Assembly: GCF_003387535.1 (NCBI RefSeq)
Contig: NZ_QUNR01000003.1
Span: 310,001-374,000, forward strand
Length of the DNA: 64,000 bases
Direction: 5' to 3'
Source of the DNA: Paraperlucidibaca baekdonensis
Lineage (GTDB): Bacteria > Pseudomonadota > Gammaproteobacteria > Pseudomonadales > Moraxellaceae
Shown here: piece by piece, positions 37,178 through 47,302 of the stretch
Position numbering within the stretch: position 1 is the stretch's first letter
Layout: every line of letters begins with the position of its first letter
Notes under the pieces: model-generated
The model's database searches: none
The model's input: only the letters and a program-made list of their open reading frames with translations
What the model was told of the DNA's origin: nothing
Made by a program: the position numbers and the translations under genes

Positions 37178-38116
37178 CTAGCCGGGCGGCGTGATCAGCT
37201 CGTGACGCTGAAAGGGCTCACGGCTGAGCGCAACGCGTTCGCCATTGGCAAGCTGCCAATATAACGCCTCGGCATCGAGGCGCACGCTGGCCAAAAGCCA
37301 GATGGATTGTGTATCTGGCCACGCCAAGCTCAGCACGCGACCCACGGCTTTCTCGTCGGCCATCACCGGCCATTCGAGCGAGGCATCGGTGTCTACCCAT
37401 GGCGCATGCAGCCAACATAAGCCGGTTTTCAGCTGGCCACGAAAGTACAAGCGCGCCACAATTTCCTGCCCCATATAGCAGCCTTTTTGGTAGCTCACGC
37501 CGCCAAGGCGGTGGTAGTCGAGCTCTTGTGGCTGCCACAAATCTTTCATCGTTTCATCAATGTGTTGCTCGCCACTGACAATGGCTTCGGCCTGCCACGC
37601 CGCTTGAGCGCTGTCGGGCGCGGCGGTCGCCGGTTCATCCTGAAGGCGTAGGCCGCGATGCAGGCCTGGCAAACGAATGAGCTGACCGTTGGCGGTTTGC
37701 TGCGTGGCATAGGGTGTGGTCGCGAGTGTCTTGGGCAAGGCTGAGTTGCCCAGAAGACCGGTGATGTGTGTTTGCGCCGGCTGCAATGTAACGTTTGAAA
37801 AAACCGCGTATTTGGCCAGTCGACTGCGCACTGTCTCGCGTTGCGCGCTGGGCATGAGCAAGTCATAGCCCGCGTCGCCTTGCACGACAATAACGCTGGC
37901 TTCGATGCGACCTTTTAAGCTCAGTAGGCAGCCCAGGCTGGCTTGCTCGGCGGTGACTTGCTTCATGTCACAGCTCATTTGGCCTTGTAAAAATGTGTGC
38001 GCATCAGGACCAGTGACTTGTAGGCTGCTCCACGCCAGCGGAACGCTCAGCGCAGCGTTAGCGCGCTCATGGGCAATGGCAAGACGGTGTTCGTGGCTAG
38101 GGCAGGGGTGTGTCAT
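37178..38116 (-). CDS. ygfZ: tRNA-modifying / FeS-repair protein YgfZ
   Basis: 312 residues. VSYQKGCYMGQEIVARLYFRG contains the YgfZ signature K-G-C-Y-x-G-Q-E, whose cysteine is functionally important, within a GcvT-like folate-binding fold. YgfZ helps maintain certain FeS enzymes, including the tRNA thiolation enzyme MiaB, in a folate-dependent manner. ATG 38116 has AGGAG upstream; an ATG seven codons earlier is possible. It is divergent from sdhE and ygfX, the same neighbourhood as in enterobacteria and Pseudomonas. Confidence 0.93.
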   Translation of the reverse strand: MTHPCPSHEHRLAIAHERANAALSVPLAWSSLQVTGPDAHTFLQGQMSCDMKQVTAEQASLGCLLSLKGRIEASVIVVQGDAGYDLLMPSAQRETVRSRLAKYAVFSNVTLQPAQTHITGLLGNSALPKTLATTPYATQQTANGQLIRLPGLHRGLRLQDEPATAAPDSAQAAWQAEAIVSGEQHIDETMKDLWQPQELDYHRLGGVSYQKGCYMGQEIVARLYFRGQLKTGLCWLHAPWVDTDASLEWPVMADEKAVGRVLSLAWPDTQSIWLLASVRLDAEALYWQLANGERVALSREPFQRHELITPPG

Positions 38117-38234
38117 GGGCAAAGCGCTCCTGATCATCAGTGAGAAAATGGCATCACGGCATTGGCATTTTAGCCGTGGCGCTACTACCTCTTATATACT
38201 GCCGCGCTTATACGCCAGTTTGCAGAGGTTTTCC

Positions 38235-38498
38235 ATGACGCGGCCATTTAGTGAAGCCGAGCGTAAGTTGCGTTGGCAGTGCCGACGCGGCCTAAAAGAG
38301 CTCGATGTGATTTTAGAGCCTTATATGGAGGATCACTACCGTGATGCACCAGAAGCGGAGCAAATCATTTTTCAGCGCTTATTGGCCGAAGAAGACGTCG
38401 ATCTCTTGGCGTGGTTTATGCAATACACCCAGCCCGACGACAGCGACTATCGCGCGCTTATCGGCACCATCTTGGCTAAGTTGGCGCACACCTTGTGA
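38235..38498 (+). CDS. sdhE: FAD assembly factor SdhE
   Basis: 87 residues. WQCRRGLKELDVILEPYMEDHY carries the R-G-x-x-E motif of the SdhE/Sdh5 family, which promotes covalent flavinylation of succinate dehydrogenase and fumarate reductase. The domain is a small helical bundle. GAGG precedes ATG 38235. The ygfX-like gene begins 4 bp downstream. The succinate dehydrogenase genes themselves are not in the window. Confidence 0.94.
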   Translation: MTRPFSEAERKLRWQCRRGLKELDVILEPYMEDHYRDAPEAEQIIFQRLLAEEDVDLLAWFMQYTQPDDSDYRALIGTILAKLAHTL

Positions 38499-38502
38499 GC
38501 TC

Positions 38503-39045
38503 ATGCCCTCGCGCCGTGAGCGCCTGTGGCGGCTTGTGGTGCTGGCGCTGCTGGCTTTAGCGCCACTCACCGGGCATGTGCCTCTGTTGTATTTATTGCC
38601 CGCATATAGTGCCTTTGCTTTGCAGGCGCGGTGGTTTTGGCGCCGGCCTGCTAGTAGTGGCGAGATTGCTATTTTGCAACAAGCCGCCAGCGGCTGGCGG
38701 CTCACCGACCATCAGGGCCGCGTGTATTTGGCTGAGCTCGATGGCCCGGTGCGCGACTGGCCGGGCTTGTTGTGCCTGAGCTTTCGCCAGCGCGCCGATG
38801 ACGTGCTGGAAGTCGATACTACGCCATCTGACGATGGTTCATTGCGAGACACGCCTAGGCACTGGCGTATGGCCATTTGGCGCGACCAGCTCAGCGCCGA
38901 GGACTGGCGACACCTACGCGTTAATGTGCTGTGGCGGCGTCGTCCGGTTGTAAAATCGTATCGTCAGCGCTGGCAAGACGCTCGGGATAGTCGAGCGTGT
39001 AATGCAGACCCCGCGACTCCCGCCGCGCCAACGCGCTACGGATAA
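38503..39045 (+). CDS. ygfX: YgfX-like membrane protein
   Basis: 180 residues. Two N-terminal hydrophobic segments (about 10-45) are followed by a soluble domain with [15 protein letters not shown] and ending [20 protein letters not shown], which matches the YgfX/CptA layout. E. coli YgfX is about 135 residues; here about 35 extra residues follow the family end and are encoded opposite the 3' end of nadB. A shorter product cannot be excluded. It directly follows sdhE, its usual partner. YgfX has been proposed as a toxin-like inhibitor of cytoskeletal proteins and as an SdhE partner; the role is unsettled. Confidence 0.78.
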   Translation: MPSRRERLWRLVVLALLALAPLTGHVPLLYLLPAYSAFALQARWFWRRPASSGEIAILQQAASGWRLTDHQGRVYLAELDGPVRDWPGLLCLSFRQRADDVLEVDTTPSDDGSLRDTPRHWRMAIWRDQLSAEDWRHLRVNVLWRRRPVVKSYRQRWQDARDSRACNADPATPAAPTRYG

Positions 39046-40504
39046 TCAGCTCCGAGACCAGCACCAAGTTGCGCAGCTCGAGCAGATTCGATGAGACATG
39101 ATAATTGCTGTAATACTCATTGATCTCGGCTTGTAGCAGCTCGACGCGATGCAGTGCACGCTCCAAGCGCTTCGTGGTACGCACGATGCCGACAAAGTCC
39201 CACATAAAGCGCCGCAGCTCATCCCAGTTGTGCAAAATCACCACGTCTTCATCGGGATTGCCGACTTGGCTAGCATCCCACGGCGGGCTCGCTGGCGGCG
39301 CCGGTGTATCGAGCAGGGCGTGGATGCGTTTGGCCGCCGACATGGCAAACACAAAGCATTCGAGCAGCGAATTACTAGCCATGCGATTAGCGCCATGTAA
39401 GCCAGTAAATGAGGTCTCGCCGATAGCAAATAAATGCGCAATATCGGTTTCGCTGTGCAGATCGACCATGACGCCGCCACAGGTGAAATGCGCCGTGGGC
39501 ACCACCGGAATCCAGTCTTTGGTGATATCAATACCTTGCGCCAAGCAGGTGTTGTAGATATTCGGAAAATGGCTGGTGATAAACGCCGGATCTTTGTGCG
39601 TGATGTCGAGCCAGACGTGGCGCAGACCGAGGCGCTTCATTTCAAAGTCGATGGCGCGCGCCACGATATCGCGCGGGGCAAGCTCGGCGCGCGCATCGAA
39701 GCGCGGCATAAAACGCTCGCCATCGGGCAGACGCAATACCGCGCCTTCACCGCGCATGGCTTCGGTGATGAGGAAGTTTTTTGCGCTCGGATGGTAAAGA
39801 CTGGTTGGATGGAATTGGTTGAATTCCATATTGGCGACCCGGCAACCGGCGCGCCACGCCATGGCAATGCCATCGCCCGTCGCCACATCGGGATTGCAGG
39901 TGTACTGATAGGCCTTGCTAGCACCGCCGGTGGCGAGCGCCACGAAGCGGGCATTGAAGGTTTCTACTTCGCCGCTGTCTTTATTGAGCACATAAGCGCC
40001 AGCGGCACGCGCGTGATCATCGATGATGACATCCACGGCAATACGCGACTCCAGCAAATCAATATGTGCACAGGCCAGCACCCGCTCAATCAGCGTTTTC
40101 GAGATAGCCTGGCCGGTGGTGTCGGCGGCATGAATAATGCGTCGATGCGAGTGCCCGCCTTCGCGTGTGAGGTGCAAATGATCGCTGTCATCGAGGGTGA
40201 ATTGCACGCCTTGAGCCAGCAACCAATCAATGGCCTCGGGACCATGCGCCACCGTATGTGTGACCACGTCTTCATGGCACAAATCAGCGCCAGCAACGAG
40301 TGTGTCGCTGACATGGCTGTCGACCGAGTCAGACGCATCAACGACGGCGGCCACGCCACCTTGCGCGTAATAGGTGCTGGCTTCGGTGAGCGCGGCTTTT
40401 GAAATCATCGCGATGCGCAAGGACGCATCAAGGTTGAGCGCCAGCGTGAGGCCAGCTGCACCGCCGCCGATGATCAACACATCGTAAGAAAAACTGGTGG
40501 CCAT
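38921..40504 (-). CDS. nadB: L-aspartate oxidase
   Basis: 527 residues. [17 protein letters not shown] is the FAD motif; [26 protein letters not shown]-like [20 protein letters not shown], and [14 protein letters not shown] are conserved in NadB and related flavoproteins. [22 protein letters not shown] (residues about 365-386) is the C-terminal FAD segment. It converts aspartate to iminoaspartate for NAD synthesis. ATG 40504 is followed by [10 protein letters not shown]. The ribosome binding site is weak. The 3' end overlaps ygfX by 125 bp, tail to tail. Confidence 0.95.
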   Translation of the reverse strand: MATSFSYDVLIIGGGAAGLTLALNLDASLRIAMISKAALTEASTYYAQGGVAAVVDASDSVDSHVSDTLVAGADLCHEDVVTHTVAHGPEAIDWLLAQGVQFTLDDSDHLHLTREGGHSHRRIIHAADTTGQAISKTLIERVLACAHIDLLESRIAVDVIIDDHARAAGAYVLNKDSGEVETFNARFVALATGGASKAYQYTCNPDVATGDGIAMAWRAGCRVANMEFNQFHPTSLYHPSAKNFLITEAMRGEGAVLRLPDGERFMPRFDARAELAPRDIVARAIDFEMKRLGLRHVWLDITHKDPAFITSHFPNIYNTCLAQGIDITKDWIPVVPTAHFTCGGVMVDLHSETDIAHLFAIGETSFTGLHGANRMASNSLLECFVFAMSAAKRIHALLDTPAPPASPPWDASQVGNPDEDVVILHNWDELRRFMWDFVGIVRTTKRLERALHRVELLQAEINEYYSNYHVSSNLLELRNLVLVSELIIRSALARRESRGLHYTLDYPERLASADDTILQPDDAATAH

Positions 40505-40510
40505 GGCGTT

Positions 40511-40529
40511 GTCACTGGAAAAAAGTGAC
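40511..40529. promoter_or_regulatory. Short inverted repeat upstream of nadB
   Basis: GTCACT-N7-AGTGAC lies 7 bp upstream of the nadB ATG, in the 193-bp divergent gap with mucD. It could be a regulator site or a hairpin in the nadB leader. The rest of the gap shows no convincing sigma70 or sigmaE promoter. Confidence 0.35.
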
Positions 40530-40697
40530 CGAATGATGACACATTCTGCTGGTCTGTCACGGCTAAACAACGGACATTTCGCCAGAAAATTCTGACGACT
40601 ATTGACGCTAGGCGAATGCCTGTCAGCCGATTAAGCTTGGTGGCGTTATCGGCCTATGCTCGCGATTGGCGAGCCGCCCTGCGAGGAGATCAAGCGA

Positions 40698-42086
40698 ATG
40701 CAAATGATGAAACCTGTGAGCCGTTGGTGCCTGGCGGCTGTGCTCTCGGTCATGGCTAGTGCCAGCTATGCCGATGCCGCGCCAGACTTTGCCGATATCG
40801 TGGCCGATGTCAGCCCATCGGTGGTCAATATCAGTTCGACCACGAAGAGCAAGCGCTCATCCAACAGCGGTAATGAAGATATTCAAGAACTCTTGCGGCG
40901 TTTTTATGGCCTTGAGGCGCAACCCACGCAGCCACGCGTGCAACAGTCTTTTGGCTCGGGCTTTATCATCAGCAGCGATGGCTATGTGCTGACCAATAAT
41001 CATGTCATCGATGGCGCCGATAAAGTCATGGTACGTCTCAATGATCGCCGCGAAATTGAGGCAAAAGTCATTGGTACGGATCCGCGCACCGACATTGCCT
41101 TGATAAAAATTGCCGCCAAGGATTTACCGATTGTGCAGATTGGTAAGCCTGCCGATTTACGCGTTGGCGACTGGGTATTAGCCATTGGCTCGCCGTTTGG
41201 CTTCGATTATTCGGCGACCTCGGGCATTGTCAGTGCGAAAGCGCGCGCGCTGCCGAGTGAGGCCTACGTGCCGTTTATTCAAAGCGATGTTGCCATCAAC
41301 CCGGGTAACTCTGGCGGCCCGTTATTTAACAGCCGCGGTGAAGTGGTGGGCATTAATTCGCAAATCTACAGCCGCTCGGGCGGTTTCATGGGCTTGTCGT
41401 TTGCCATCCCCATGGATGTCGCCATGGAAGTGGTTGAGCAGCTGCGCGAAAAGGGCAAGGTCAGTCGTGGCTGGCTCGGTGTAGCGATTCAAGAGGTCAC
41501 CAAAGACCTCGCCGATGCCTATGGCCTGCCGCGACCAGCCGGTGCCTTGATTGCTAGCGTGGAGCCGAAATCACCGGCGGATAAAGCCGGTTTGAAGCCC
41601 GGTGATATCGTCACGCAGTTCGATGGAAATGACATTAGTTTATCGGCTGAGCTGCCGCAGGCTGTGGGTCGAGCCAGCGTCGGTAAAAGCTACACCATGA
41701 CGGTTTTCCGTGAGCGTAAAGCGCAAACGGTGAGCATCACGATTGAAGCGATTCCCGAAGATGATTTGGCGGCAACTGCACCTGATCGCCCTGATTTATC
41801 GCGCCTTGGCATGCGCCTGCGCGATTTGCAGCCGGCCGAGAAGCAGCAATTAAAAGTCAGTGGCGGAGCGCTGATTGTGCAAGTGGTGGAAGGCTCGGGT
41901 GCTGATGCCGGTTTGCGTCCGGGTGATGTCATCACGCAGGTGGGCACCACGGCGATCGATGATGCCCGTGAGTTTGTTGCTGCTGTGCGTAAGCTCAAGC
42001 CCGGCACCACGGTGGCTTTGCGTGTGACTCGTCGCGGCATGACGCAAATTGTTGCGTTGCGGCTAGAGGCAGCAACTGACGAGTAG
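40698..42086 (+). CDS. mucD: DegP/MucD-type periplasmic serine protease
   Basis: 462 residues. A signal peptide ends near MASASYADA. The trypsin-like domain has the full triad: H102 in TNNHVID, D132 in DPRTDIALI and S205 in INPGNSGGPL. Two PDZ domains follow (about residues 245-345 and 365-460, each with a P-G-D-x-I-x-x segment). It degrades or refolds damaged envelope proteins. GAGGAG precedes ATG 40698. Position just before lepA matches Pseudomonas mucD, but the algU-mucA-mucB-mucC genes usually between nadB and mucD are missing here. Confidence 0.94.
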   Translation: MQMMKPVSRWCLAAVLSVMASASYADAAPDFADIVADVSPSVVNISSTTKSKRSSNSGNEDIQELLRRFYGLEAQPTQPRVQQSFGSGFIISSDGYVLTNNHVIDGADKVMVRLNDRREIEAKVIGTDPRTDIALIKIAAKDLPIVQIGKPADLRVGDWVLAIGSPFGFDYSATSGIVSAKARALPSEAYVPFIQSDVAINPGNSGGPLFNSRGEVVGINSQIYSRSGGFMGLSFAIPMDVAMEVVEQLREKGKVSRGWLGVAIQEVTKDLADAYGLPRPAGALIASVEPKSPADKAGLKPGDIVTQFDGNDISLSAELPQAVGRASVGKSYTMTVFRERKAQTVSITIEAIPEDDLAATAPDRPDLSRLGMRLRDLQPAEKQQLKVSGGALIVQVVEGSGADAGLRPGDVITQVGTTAIDDAREFVAAVRKLKPGTTVALRVTRRGMTQIVALRLEAATDE

Positions 42087-42095
42087 CGGTATGAC

Positions 42096-42128
42096 CTGTG
42101 CCGACTCGCGCCTCGCGGCTCGGCACAG
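42096..42128 (+). other. Strong hairpin between mucD and lepA
   Basis: CTGTGCCGA (42096-42104) pairs perfectly with TCGGCACAG (42120-42128), and CGCG within the loop can pair with a second CGCG. No T-run follows, so it is not a classic intrinsic terminator. Confidence 0.6.
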
Positions 42129-42156
42129 AATATATCGGCACCGAGCGACGCTATTT

Positions 42157-42186
42157 TTGGTCGCCGACTGGCGAATCAGCTACACT
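42157..42186 (+). promoter_or_regulatory. Candidate sigma70 promoter of the lepA operon
   Basis: TTGGTC (42157-42162), an 18-bp spacer, and TACACT (42181-42186). Transcription would start near 42193, about 30 nt before the lepA start. Confidence 0.45.
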
Positions 42187-42224
42187 ACGCCCTCAATTTT
42201 TGACCCCCTAATGGGTGAGTGTTC

Positions 42225-44027
42225 GTGTCTGACATCCAGCATATTCGTAATTTTTCCATCATCGCGCACATCGACCACGGCAAGTCGACACTCGCTGACC
42301 GTTTTATTCAAATTTGCGGCGGCCTAACTGAGCGTGAAATGCAGGCGCAAGTTCTTGATTCCATGGATCTTGAGCGCGAGCGGGGCATCACCATCAAAGC
42401 CCATTCGGTGACGCTGTATTACACCAGCCAAGCCGATGGCATTCGTTACCAACTCAATTTTATTGATACCCCCGGTCACGTCGATTTTTCGTATGAGGTG
42501 AGTCGATCGCTGGCTGCCTGTGAGGGTGCGCTCTTGGTTGTCGATGCCGCGCAAGGCGTGGAAGCGCAGTCGGTGGCGAATTGTTACACCGCCATTGAGC
42601 AAGGCTTGGAAGTTATGCCGGTGCTCAACAAAATCGATTTGCCACAGGCTGAACCAGACCGTGTCTGTGAAGAGATCGAAGAAATTATTGGTGTTGAGGC
42701 GCTCGATTCGCCGCAATGTAGTGCCAAAACTGGCCTTGGTGTGGTGGAGGTCTTGGAAGCCTTGGTGGCACGTATTCCGCCGCCCGTGGGTGACCGTGAA
42801 GCCCCGTTACAAGCCCTGATTATTGACTCGTGGTTCGATAACTACTTGGGTGTGGTGTCCTTGGTGCGCGTGAAAAACGGCAAGGTCAAAAAGGGCGATA
42901 AAATTTTGGTGAAGAGCACAGGCCAGCACCATATTGTCAGCAGTGTCGGTGTTTTTAACCCCAAGCATTCCGAAACCGATGGTCTGTATGCCGGCGAAGT
43001 GGGCTTTGTTATTGCCGGCATTAAAAATATTTTTGGTGCCCCTGTGGGCGATACGCTGACGCTCAATACCACGCCCGATGTGGCCATGCTGCCGGGCTTC
43101 AAAAAGGTCAAGCCACAGGTTTATGCCGGTCTGTTCCCCATCACGTCCGATGATTACGAGCCCTTTCGCGATGCTTTGTCGAAGCTCACGCTCAATGACT
43201 CCGCGTTGTTTTTCGAGCCAGAATCATCCGATGCGTTAGGCTTTGGTTTCCGTTGTGGCTTTTTGGGCATGCTGCACATGGAAATCGTGCAAGAGCGTCT
43301 GGAGCGTGAGTACAACCTTGATCTGCTCACCACCGCGCCTACCGTGGTTTATGAAATTGAGACCAAAAAGGGCGAAGTGCTGTACGTCGACAACCCCTCA
43401 AAGCTTCCCGATACGGGCTCCATTGAAGACTTCCGCGAGCCCATCGCTGAGTGTCATATTTTAGTACCGCCCGATTATGTCGGTGATGTCATCAAGCTCT
43501 GCCAAGATCGGCGTGGCGTGCAAAAAAGTCTGTTATTTCATGGCAAGCAAGTGGCATTGACCTATGACGTGCCGCTGGGCGAGGTCGTGCTCGACTTTTT
43601 TGATCGATTAAAATCGTGTTCGCGTGGCTATGCCTCGCTCGATTACACCTTTGTGCGATTTGAGTCCACGCGTTTGGCGCGTATTGATATTTTAATCAAT
43701 GGCGAGCGCGTTGATGCCTTGGCGATGATTTGCCATGTCGATAATGCCCGCTACCGTGGCGGTGCGATCGTCGAAAAAATGAAAGAACTGATTCCGCGGC
43801 AGATGTTTGACGTGGCTATTCAAGCCGCTATTGGCACGCAAATTGTGGCTCGCCAAACGGTCAAGGCCATGCGCAAAGATGTGCTGGCGAAATGTTATGG
43901 CGGCGATGTGAGCCGTAAGCGCAAGCTCTTGGACAAACAAAAACAAGGCAAAAAGCGCATGAAGCAAGTGGGCAATGTGGAGATTCCACAAGATGCTTTC
44001 TTGGCTGTCTTGAAAGTGGATAAATGA
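42225..44027 (+). CDS. lepA: Elongation factor 4 (LepA)
   Basis: 600 residues. [20 protein letters not shown] contains the G1 P-loop; [20 protein letters not shown] the G3 region; NKIDLP the G4. EF-G-like domains II, III and V follow, then the LepA-specific C-terminal domain ending KGKKRMKQ-like [17 protein letters not shown]. It is a ribosome-associated GTPase that influences initiation or back-translocation. The GTG at 42225 gives [12 protein letters not shown], matching the family start, and is preferred to GTG 42219. First gene of the lepA-lepB-rnc-era-recO-pdxJ operon. Confidence 0.97.
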   Translation: MSDIQHIRNFSIIAHIDHGKSTLADRFIQICGGLTEREMQAQVLDSMDLERERGITIKAHSVTLYYTSQADGIRYQLNFIDTPGHVDFSYEVSRSLAACEGALLVVDAAQGVEAQSVANCYTAIEQGLEVMPVLNKIDLPQAEPDRVCEEIEEIIGVEALDSPQCSAKTGLGVVEVLEALVARIPPPVGDREAPLQALIIDSWFDNYLGVVSLVRVKNGKVKKGDKILVKSTGQHHIVSSVGVFNPKHSETDGLYAGEVGFVIAGIKNIFGAPVGDTLTLNTTPDVAMLPGFKKVKPQVYAGLFPITSDDYEPFRDALSKLTLNDSALFFEPESSDALGFGFRCGFLGMLHMEIVQERLEREYNLDLLTTAPTVVYEIETKKGEVLYVDNPSKLPDTGSIEDFREPIAECHILVPPDYVGDVIKLCQDRRGVQKSLLFHGKQVALTYDVPLGEVVLDFFDRLKSCSRGYASLDYTFVRFESTRLARIDILINGERVDALAMICHVDNARYRGGAIVEKMKELIPRQMFDVAIQAAIGTQIVARQTVKAMRKDVLAKCYGGDVSRKRKLLDKQKQGKKRMKQVGNVEIPQDAFLAVLKVDK

Positions 44028-44042
44028 CCCTGGGGTTACGCC

Positions 44043-44870
44043 GTGGATATTGATTTTTCGTTAGTGCTGACCCTGGCTGTGCTGATCAGTGGTGCGTTGT
44101 GGGCATTTGATGCGCTGCTGCTGAAGCCGGGCCGTCAAGAGCGCCTGCAAGCGGCTCAAGCACAGGCCGCCAATGCTGGCCAAGTCCTGCCAAATGAGGC
44201 CAGCGCTCGCATCCTGCGCGAGCCTTGGTTATTTGAAACGGCGCATAGTTTCTTTCCCGTGCTGGCAGTGGTGTGGGTGCTGCGCTCGTTTATTGCCGAG
44301 CCGTTTACCATTCCCTCCGGCTCGATGATTCCGACCCTTGAGGTTGGCGATTATGTGCTAGTCAATAAGTTTGCTTATGGCATACGCCTGCCGGTGTTAG
44401 GCACCAAAATTATTCCGCTGGGTGAGCCGCAACGCGGTGATGTCATGGTCTTTCGCTTCCCAGCGCAGCCCTCGATTAACTACATCAAGCGCGTCATTGG
44501 GTTGCCCGGCGACCTAGTCGAAAGCCGCAATGAAGTGTTGTATATCAATGGCGCTGAGGCGGCGCGTGAGCTGCAGCCGGCGCGCGCTGAGGCGGCACCG
44601 GAAGAGGCTATTTATCTTGAGCAGCTCGGTGATCGCCGGCATTTCACGCGTGAAGAGGCGGGCATGCAACCTGCCGGTTCTGAGTGGCGCTACACCGTGC
44701 CCGACGGCTCGTATTTTATGATGGGCGATAACCGCGACAACTCCAATGACAGCCGCTTTTGGGGGCCGGTCTCGGAGCAGCTCATTGTTGGTCGCGCGTT
44801 TTATATTTGGCTGCACAAACAGCCAGGCCTGCATTGGCCAACGTTCTCGCACAACGGCAGCATTCAGTGA
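44043..44870 (+). CDS. lepB: Signal peptidase I
   Basis: 275 residues. Two transmembrane segments (about 7-25 and 60-80) are followed by the catalytic Ser94 in IPSGSMIPTL, the general base Lys149 in YIKRVIGLPGD, and the conserved GDNRDNSNDSRFWG near residue 228. It removes signal peptides from exported proteins at the outer face of the inner membrane. The start is a GTG 15 bp after lepA. Its stop overlaps the rnc start (GTGA). Confidence 0.96.
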   Translation: MDIDFSLVLTLAVLISGALWAFDALLLKPGRQERLQAAQAQAANAGQVLPNEASARILREPWLFETAHSFFPVLAVVWVLRSFIAEPFTIPSGSMIPTLEVGDYVLVNKFAYGIRLPVLGTKIIPLGEPQRGDVMVFRFPAQPSINYIKRVIGLPGDLVESRNEVLYINGAEAARELQPARAEAAPEEAIYLEQLGDRRHFTREEAGMQPAGSEWRYTVPDGSYFMMGDNRDNSNDSRFWGPVSEQLIVGRAFYIWLHKQPGLHWPTFSHNGSIQ

Positions 44871-45610
44871 CCGATGCCCTCGCGCGACTGCAGCGTACCA
44901 TTGGCTACCAGTTTCAGGATCTGGATTGGTTGCGTTTAGCGCTCACGCACCGCAGTGTGTCGGGTCGCCGCAACAACGAGCGCCTTGAGTTTCTTGGCGA
45001 TGGCCTGCTGAATTTCGTGGTGGCCGATAGTTTATTTCTGCAGTTTCCACAAGAAGACGAGGGCCGGCTGTCACGTCTGCGAGCCACGCTGGTGCGGCAA
45101 GATAGCCTAGCGATTATTGCTCGTGAATGGTCATTGGGTGATTACTTAGTCATGGGTTCGGGCGAGCTTAAAAGCGGCGGTTATCGTCGTGAATCGATTT
45201 TGTCCGATACCGTTGAGGCGGTCATTGGCGCGATGCACCGTGACGGTGAGCCGCTGCCGGCCATGATGACGCATATTCAGCGTTGGTATGGCGATCGACT
45301 CAGCCATATTGTTGTGGGTGATAGCCTCAAAGATCCGAAAAGTCGTTTGCAAGAATGGTTGCAAGCGCGGCGTTTGGAGCTGCCGCAATACGAGGTATTG
45401 TCGGTGACTGGTGAGGCTCACGATCAGTTTTTTTGTGTGCGTTGCGATGTGCCGGCCCAAGCTGGGCAGCCCGCGTTTAGCACCGAAGGCAGTGGCGTTA
45501 GTCGCCGTTACGCCGAACAAGAAGCGGCTAATGCCGCCCTGCAACGACTCTTACCGCCCGCCAAACTGGGCTTACGCACGGGGCCAACGTCGCCCTCATC
45601 AGGACAGTAA
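44867..45610 (+). CDS. rnc: Ribonuclease III
   Basis: 247 residues. [18 protein letters not shown] is the catalytic signature with Glu and Asp metal ligands, and [11 protein letters not shown] the second acidic motif. The C-terminal double-stranded RNA-binding domain runs from about 155 ([20 protein letters not shown]) to [18 protein letters not shown]. It processes rRNA precursors and cuts double-stranded RNA. The GTG at 44867 overlaps the lepB stop; the frame is open upstream but has no family sequence there. Confidence 0.96.
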   Translation: MTDALARLQRTIGYQFQDLDWLRLALTHRSVSGRRNNERLEFLGDGLLNFVVADSLFLQFPQEDEGRLSRLRATLVRQDSLAIIAREWSLGDYLVMGSGELKSGGYRRESILSDTVEAVIGAMHRDGEPLPAMMTHIQRWYGDRLSHIVVGDSLKDPKSRLQEWLQARRLELPQYEVLSVTGEAHDQFFCVRCDVPAQAGQPAFSTEGSGVSRRYAEQEAANAALQRLLPPAKLGLRTGPTSPSSGQ

Positions 45611-45611
45611 T

Positions 45612-46565
45612 ATGGCAAATGACGACGTCATTAATGCGTTTTTTGGCGGCAGCGAGGCTAAAAAAGCATTTCCAAGCGACTACCGTTGCGGCTATGTGTC
45701 GATAGTTGGCCGGCCCAATGTGGGCAAGTCGACCTTGCTCAACCATATTCTGGGGCAAAAGCTGTCGATTACCTCGCGCAAGCCACAAACCACTCGGCAC
45801 CGTATTTTGGGCATTGTCAGCCGTGATCTGGTGCAGGCAATTTATGTTGATACGCCCGGCATTCATGGCGAAGAGCGCAAGGCCATTAACCGTTATATGA
45901 ATCGGGCGGCTACCTCGGCGCTGCGTGATGTTGATGTGATTTTATTCGTTGTCGATGCCTTAAAATGGACAACAGACGATGAGCTGGTGCTGGAGAAGTT
46001 GCAGAAAACGGCGCTGCCGGTGATTTTAGTCATCAATAAAGTCGATACAGTTGATGATAAAGCTGCGCTGCTGCCGGCCATTGAGAAGCTCTCGAAGCGC
46101 ATGAACTTTGCCGATGTGCTGCCGGTGTCGGCCCTGCGTGGCCACAATGTTGATGAGCTCCATGCCACTGTCGGTAAGCGCCTGCCGTTGTCGCCGCCAT
46201 TTTTCGATGAAGACCAAATCACCGATCGTTCGCAGCGTTTTCTAGCGGCTGAGATGGTGCGTGAAAAAATCATGCGTCAGCTCGGCGAAGAGATTCCCTA
46301 TGAGCTCACGGTGGAGATCGAGGAGTTCAAGCAAGAGGGCAAGCTGCTGCGTATCTCGGCTTGTATTTTGGTCGAGCGTGAGGGCCAAAAGAAAATTGTC
46401 ATTGGTGATGGCGGCAGCCGGCTCAAGCTCATTGGTACCGAGGCGCGTCTCGATATGGTGAAGTTGTTTGACCGCAAAATCATGCTGTCGCTGTGGGTCA
46501 AAGTTAAAGGCGGCTGGTCTGATAACGAGCGCGCATTGAAAAGCTTGGGCTATAGCAGCGACTGA
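45612..46565 (+). CDS. era: GTPase Era
   Basis: 317 residues. [21 protein letters not shown] is the P-loop, [14 protein letters not shown] the switch I region, VDTPGIH the G3 motif and VINKVD the G4. The C-terminal KH domain has [15 protein letters not shown] and [18 protein letters not shown]. It binds the 3' end of 16S rRNA during 30S assembly. It starts one base after the rnc stop. Confidence 0.97.
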   Translation: MANDDVINAFFGGSEAKKAFPSDYRCGYVSIVGRPNVGKSTLLNHILGQKLSITSRKPQTTRHRILGIVSRDLVQAIYVDTPGIHGEERKAINRYMNRAATSALRDVDVILFVVDALKWTTDDELVLEKLQKTALPVILVINKVDTVDDKAALLPAIEKLSKRMNFADVLPVSALRGHNVDELHATVGKRLPLSPPFFDEDQITDRSQRFLAAEMVREKIMRQLGEEIPYELTVEIEEFKQEGKLLRISACILVEREGQKKIVIGDGGSRLKLIGTEARLDMVKLFDRKIMLSLWVKVKGGWSDNERALKSLGYSSD

Positions 46566-46567
46566 AT

Positions 46568-47302
46568 ATGAACGCCGCGCCGTGGTTTCCTGCCTATGTA
46601 TTGCATGCGCGCGCGTATCGCGAAACCAGTGTGCTGGTGGATTTTTTTGTGCCTGATTATGGGCGCGTCAGTGCCATTGCGCGGGGTGCGCGGCGCAAAG
46701 GCCAACACATGCCCTGCGTATTTCAGCCTTATTTCCTGCAGCTAGCCGGCCATGGTGAGCTGCGCGCGGTGGCGGCTTTGGAAAGTACCGCGCCGGCCTT
46801 AGCGCTGCAGGGCGGCGCGTTGTTTTCGGGGCTCTATGTCAACGAGCTCTTAGTGCGTTTATTGCCACGTGAGCTGCCACAGCCAGAGCTATTCGTTGCC
46901 TACGCCGGTGCCTTGGGCGCCTTGAGCGAGCTGCAGGCAGCCAATGCCGATGACATCGCGCCCATCTTGCGGCAGTTTGAGCGTCAGCTGCTCGACGCCA
47001 TGGGCCAGTGGGCCAGCAATACGGTCGCCGCGGATAGCGATACGCCATTGCTGCCCGATCAGTATTATCAGTATTACCCCGAGCATGGTTGGTTGCCGGC
47101 TCGTATGGGGCAGCGCGGGGCGTGTTTGGGTGCGGATATTTTGGCCGTCGATGCCGAAGACCTATCGACACCAACGCGTATGCGCCTGGCAAAAGTGCTG
47201 TATCGCAGTGCTTTGCAGCCATTATTGGGCGACAAGCCATTAAAAAGTCGTGATTTATTTGCCGCGCTTCAAGAAAGCGCCAAGCCGGAGAACGCGTCAT
47301 GA
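46568..47302 (+). CDS. recO: DNA repair protein RecO
   Basis: 244 residues. The N-terminal OB fold has [19 protein letters not shown] and [15 protein letters not shown], both typical. The middle and C-terminal helical region ([23 protein letters not shown]) fits the family; the zinc-binding cysteines of some RecO proteins are not evident. RecO helps RecR load RecA onto SSB-coated single strands. Its stop overlaps the pdxJ ATG by 4 bp. Confidence 0.93.
   Translation: MNAAPWFPAYVLHARAYRETSVLVDFFVPDYGRVSAIARGARRKGQHMPCVFQPYFLQLAGHGELRAVAALESTAPALALQGGALFSGLYVNELLVRLLPRELPQPELFVAYAGALGALSELQAANADDIAPILRQFERQLLDAMGQWASNTVAADSDTPLLPDQYYQYYPEHGWLPARMGQRGACLGADILAVDAEDLSTPTRMRLAKVLYRSALQPLLGDKPLKSRDLFAALQESAKPENAS

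Noticed and set aside
38341-38502. Upstream start of the ygfX-like frame
   Set aside because: The stretch is an out-of-frame shadow of sdhE; ATG 38503 fits the family and the 4-bp spacing.
39434-40402. Long open frame opposite nadB
   Set aside because: Antisense shadow of nadB, which has complete FAD and catalytic motifs.
40570-40600. TCTGA near 40591 as a sigmaE -10 for mucD
   Set aside because: No GAACTT-like -35 at 16-17 bp upstream; the match is to five bases only.
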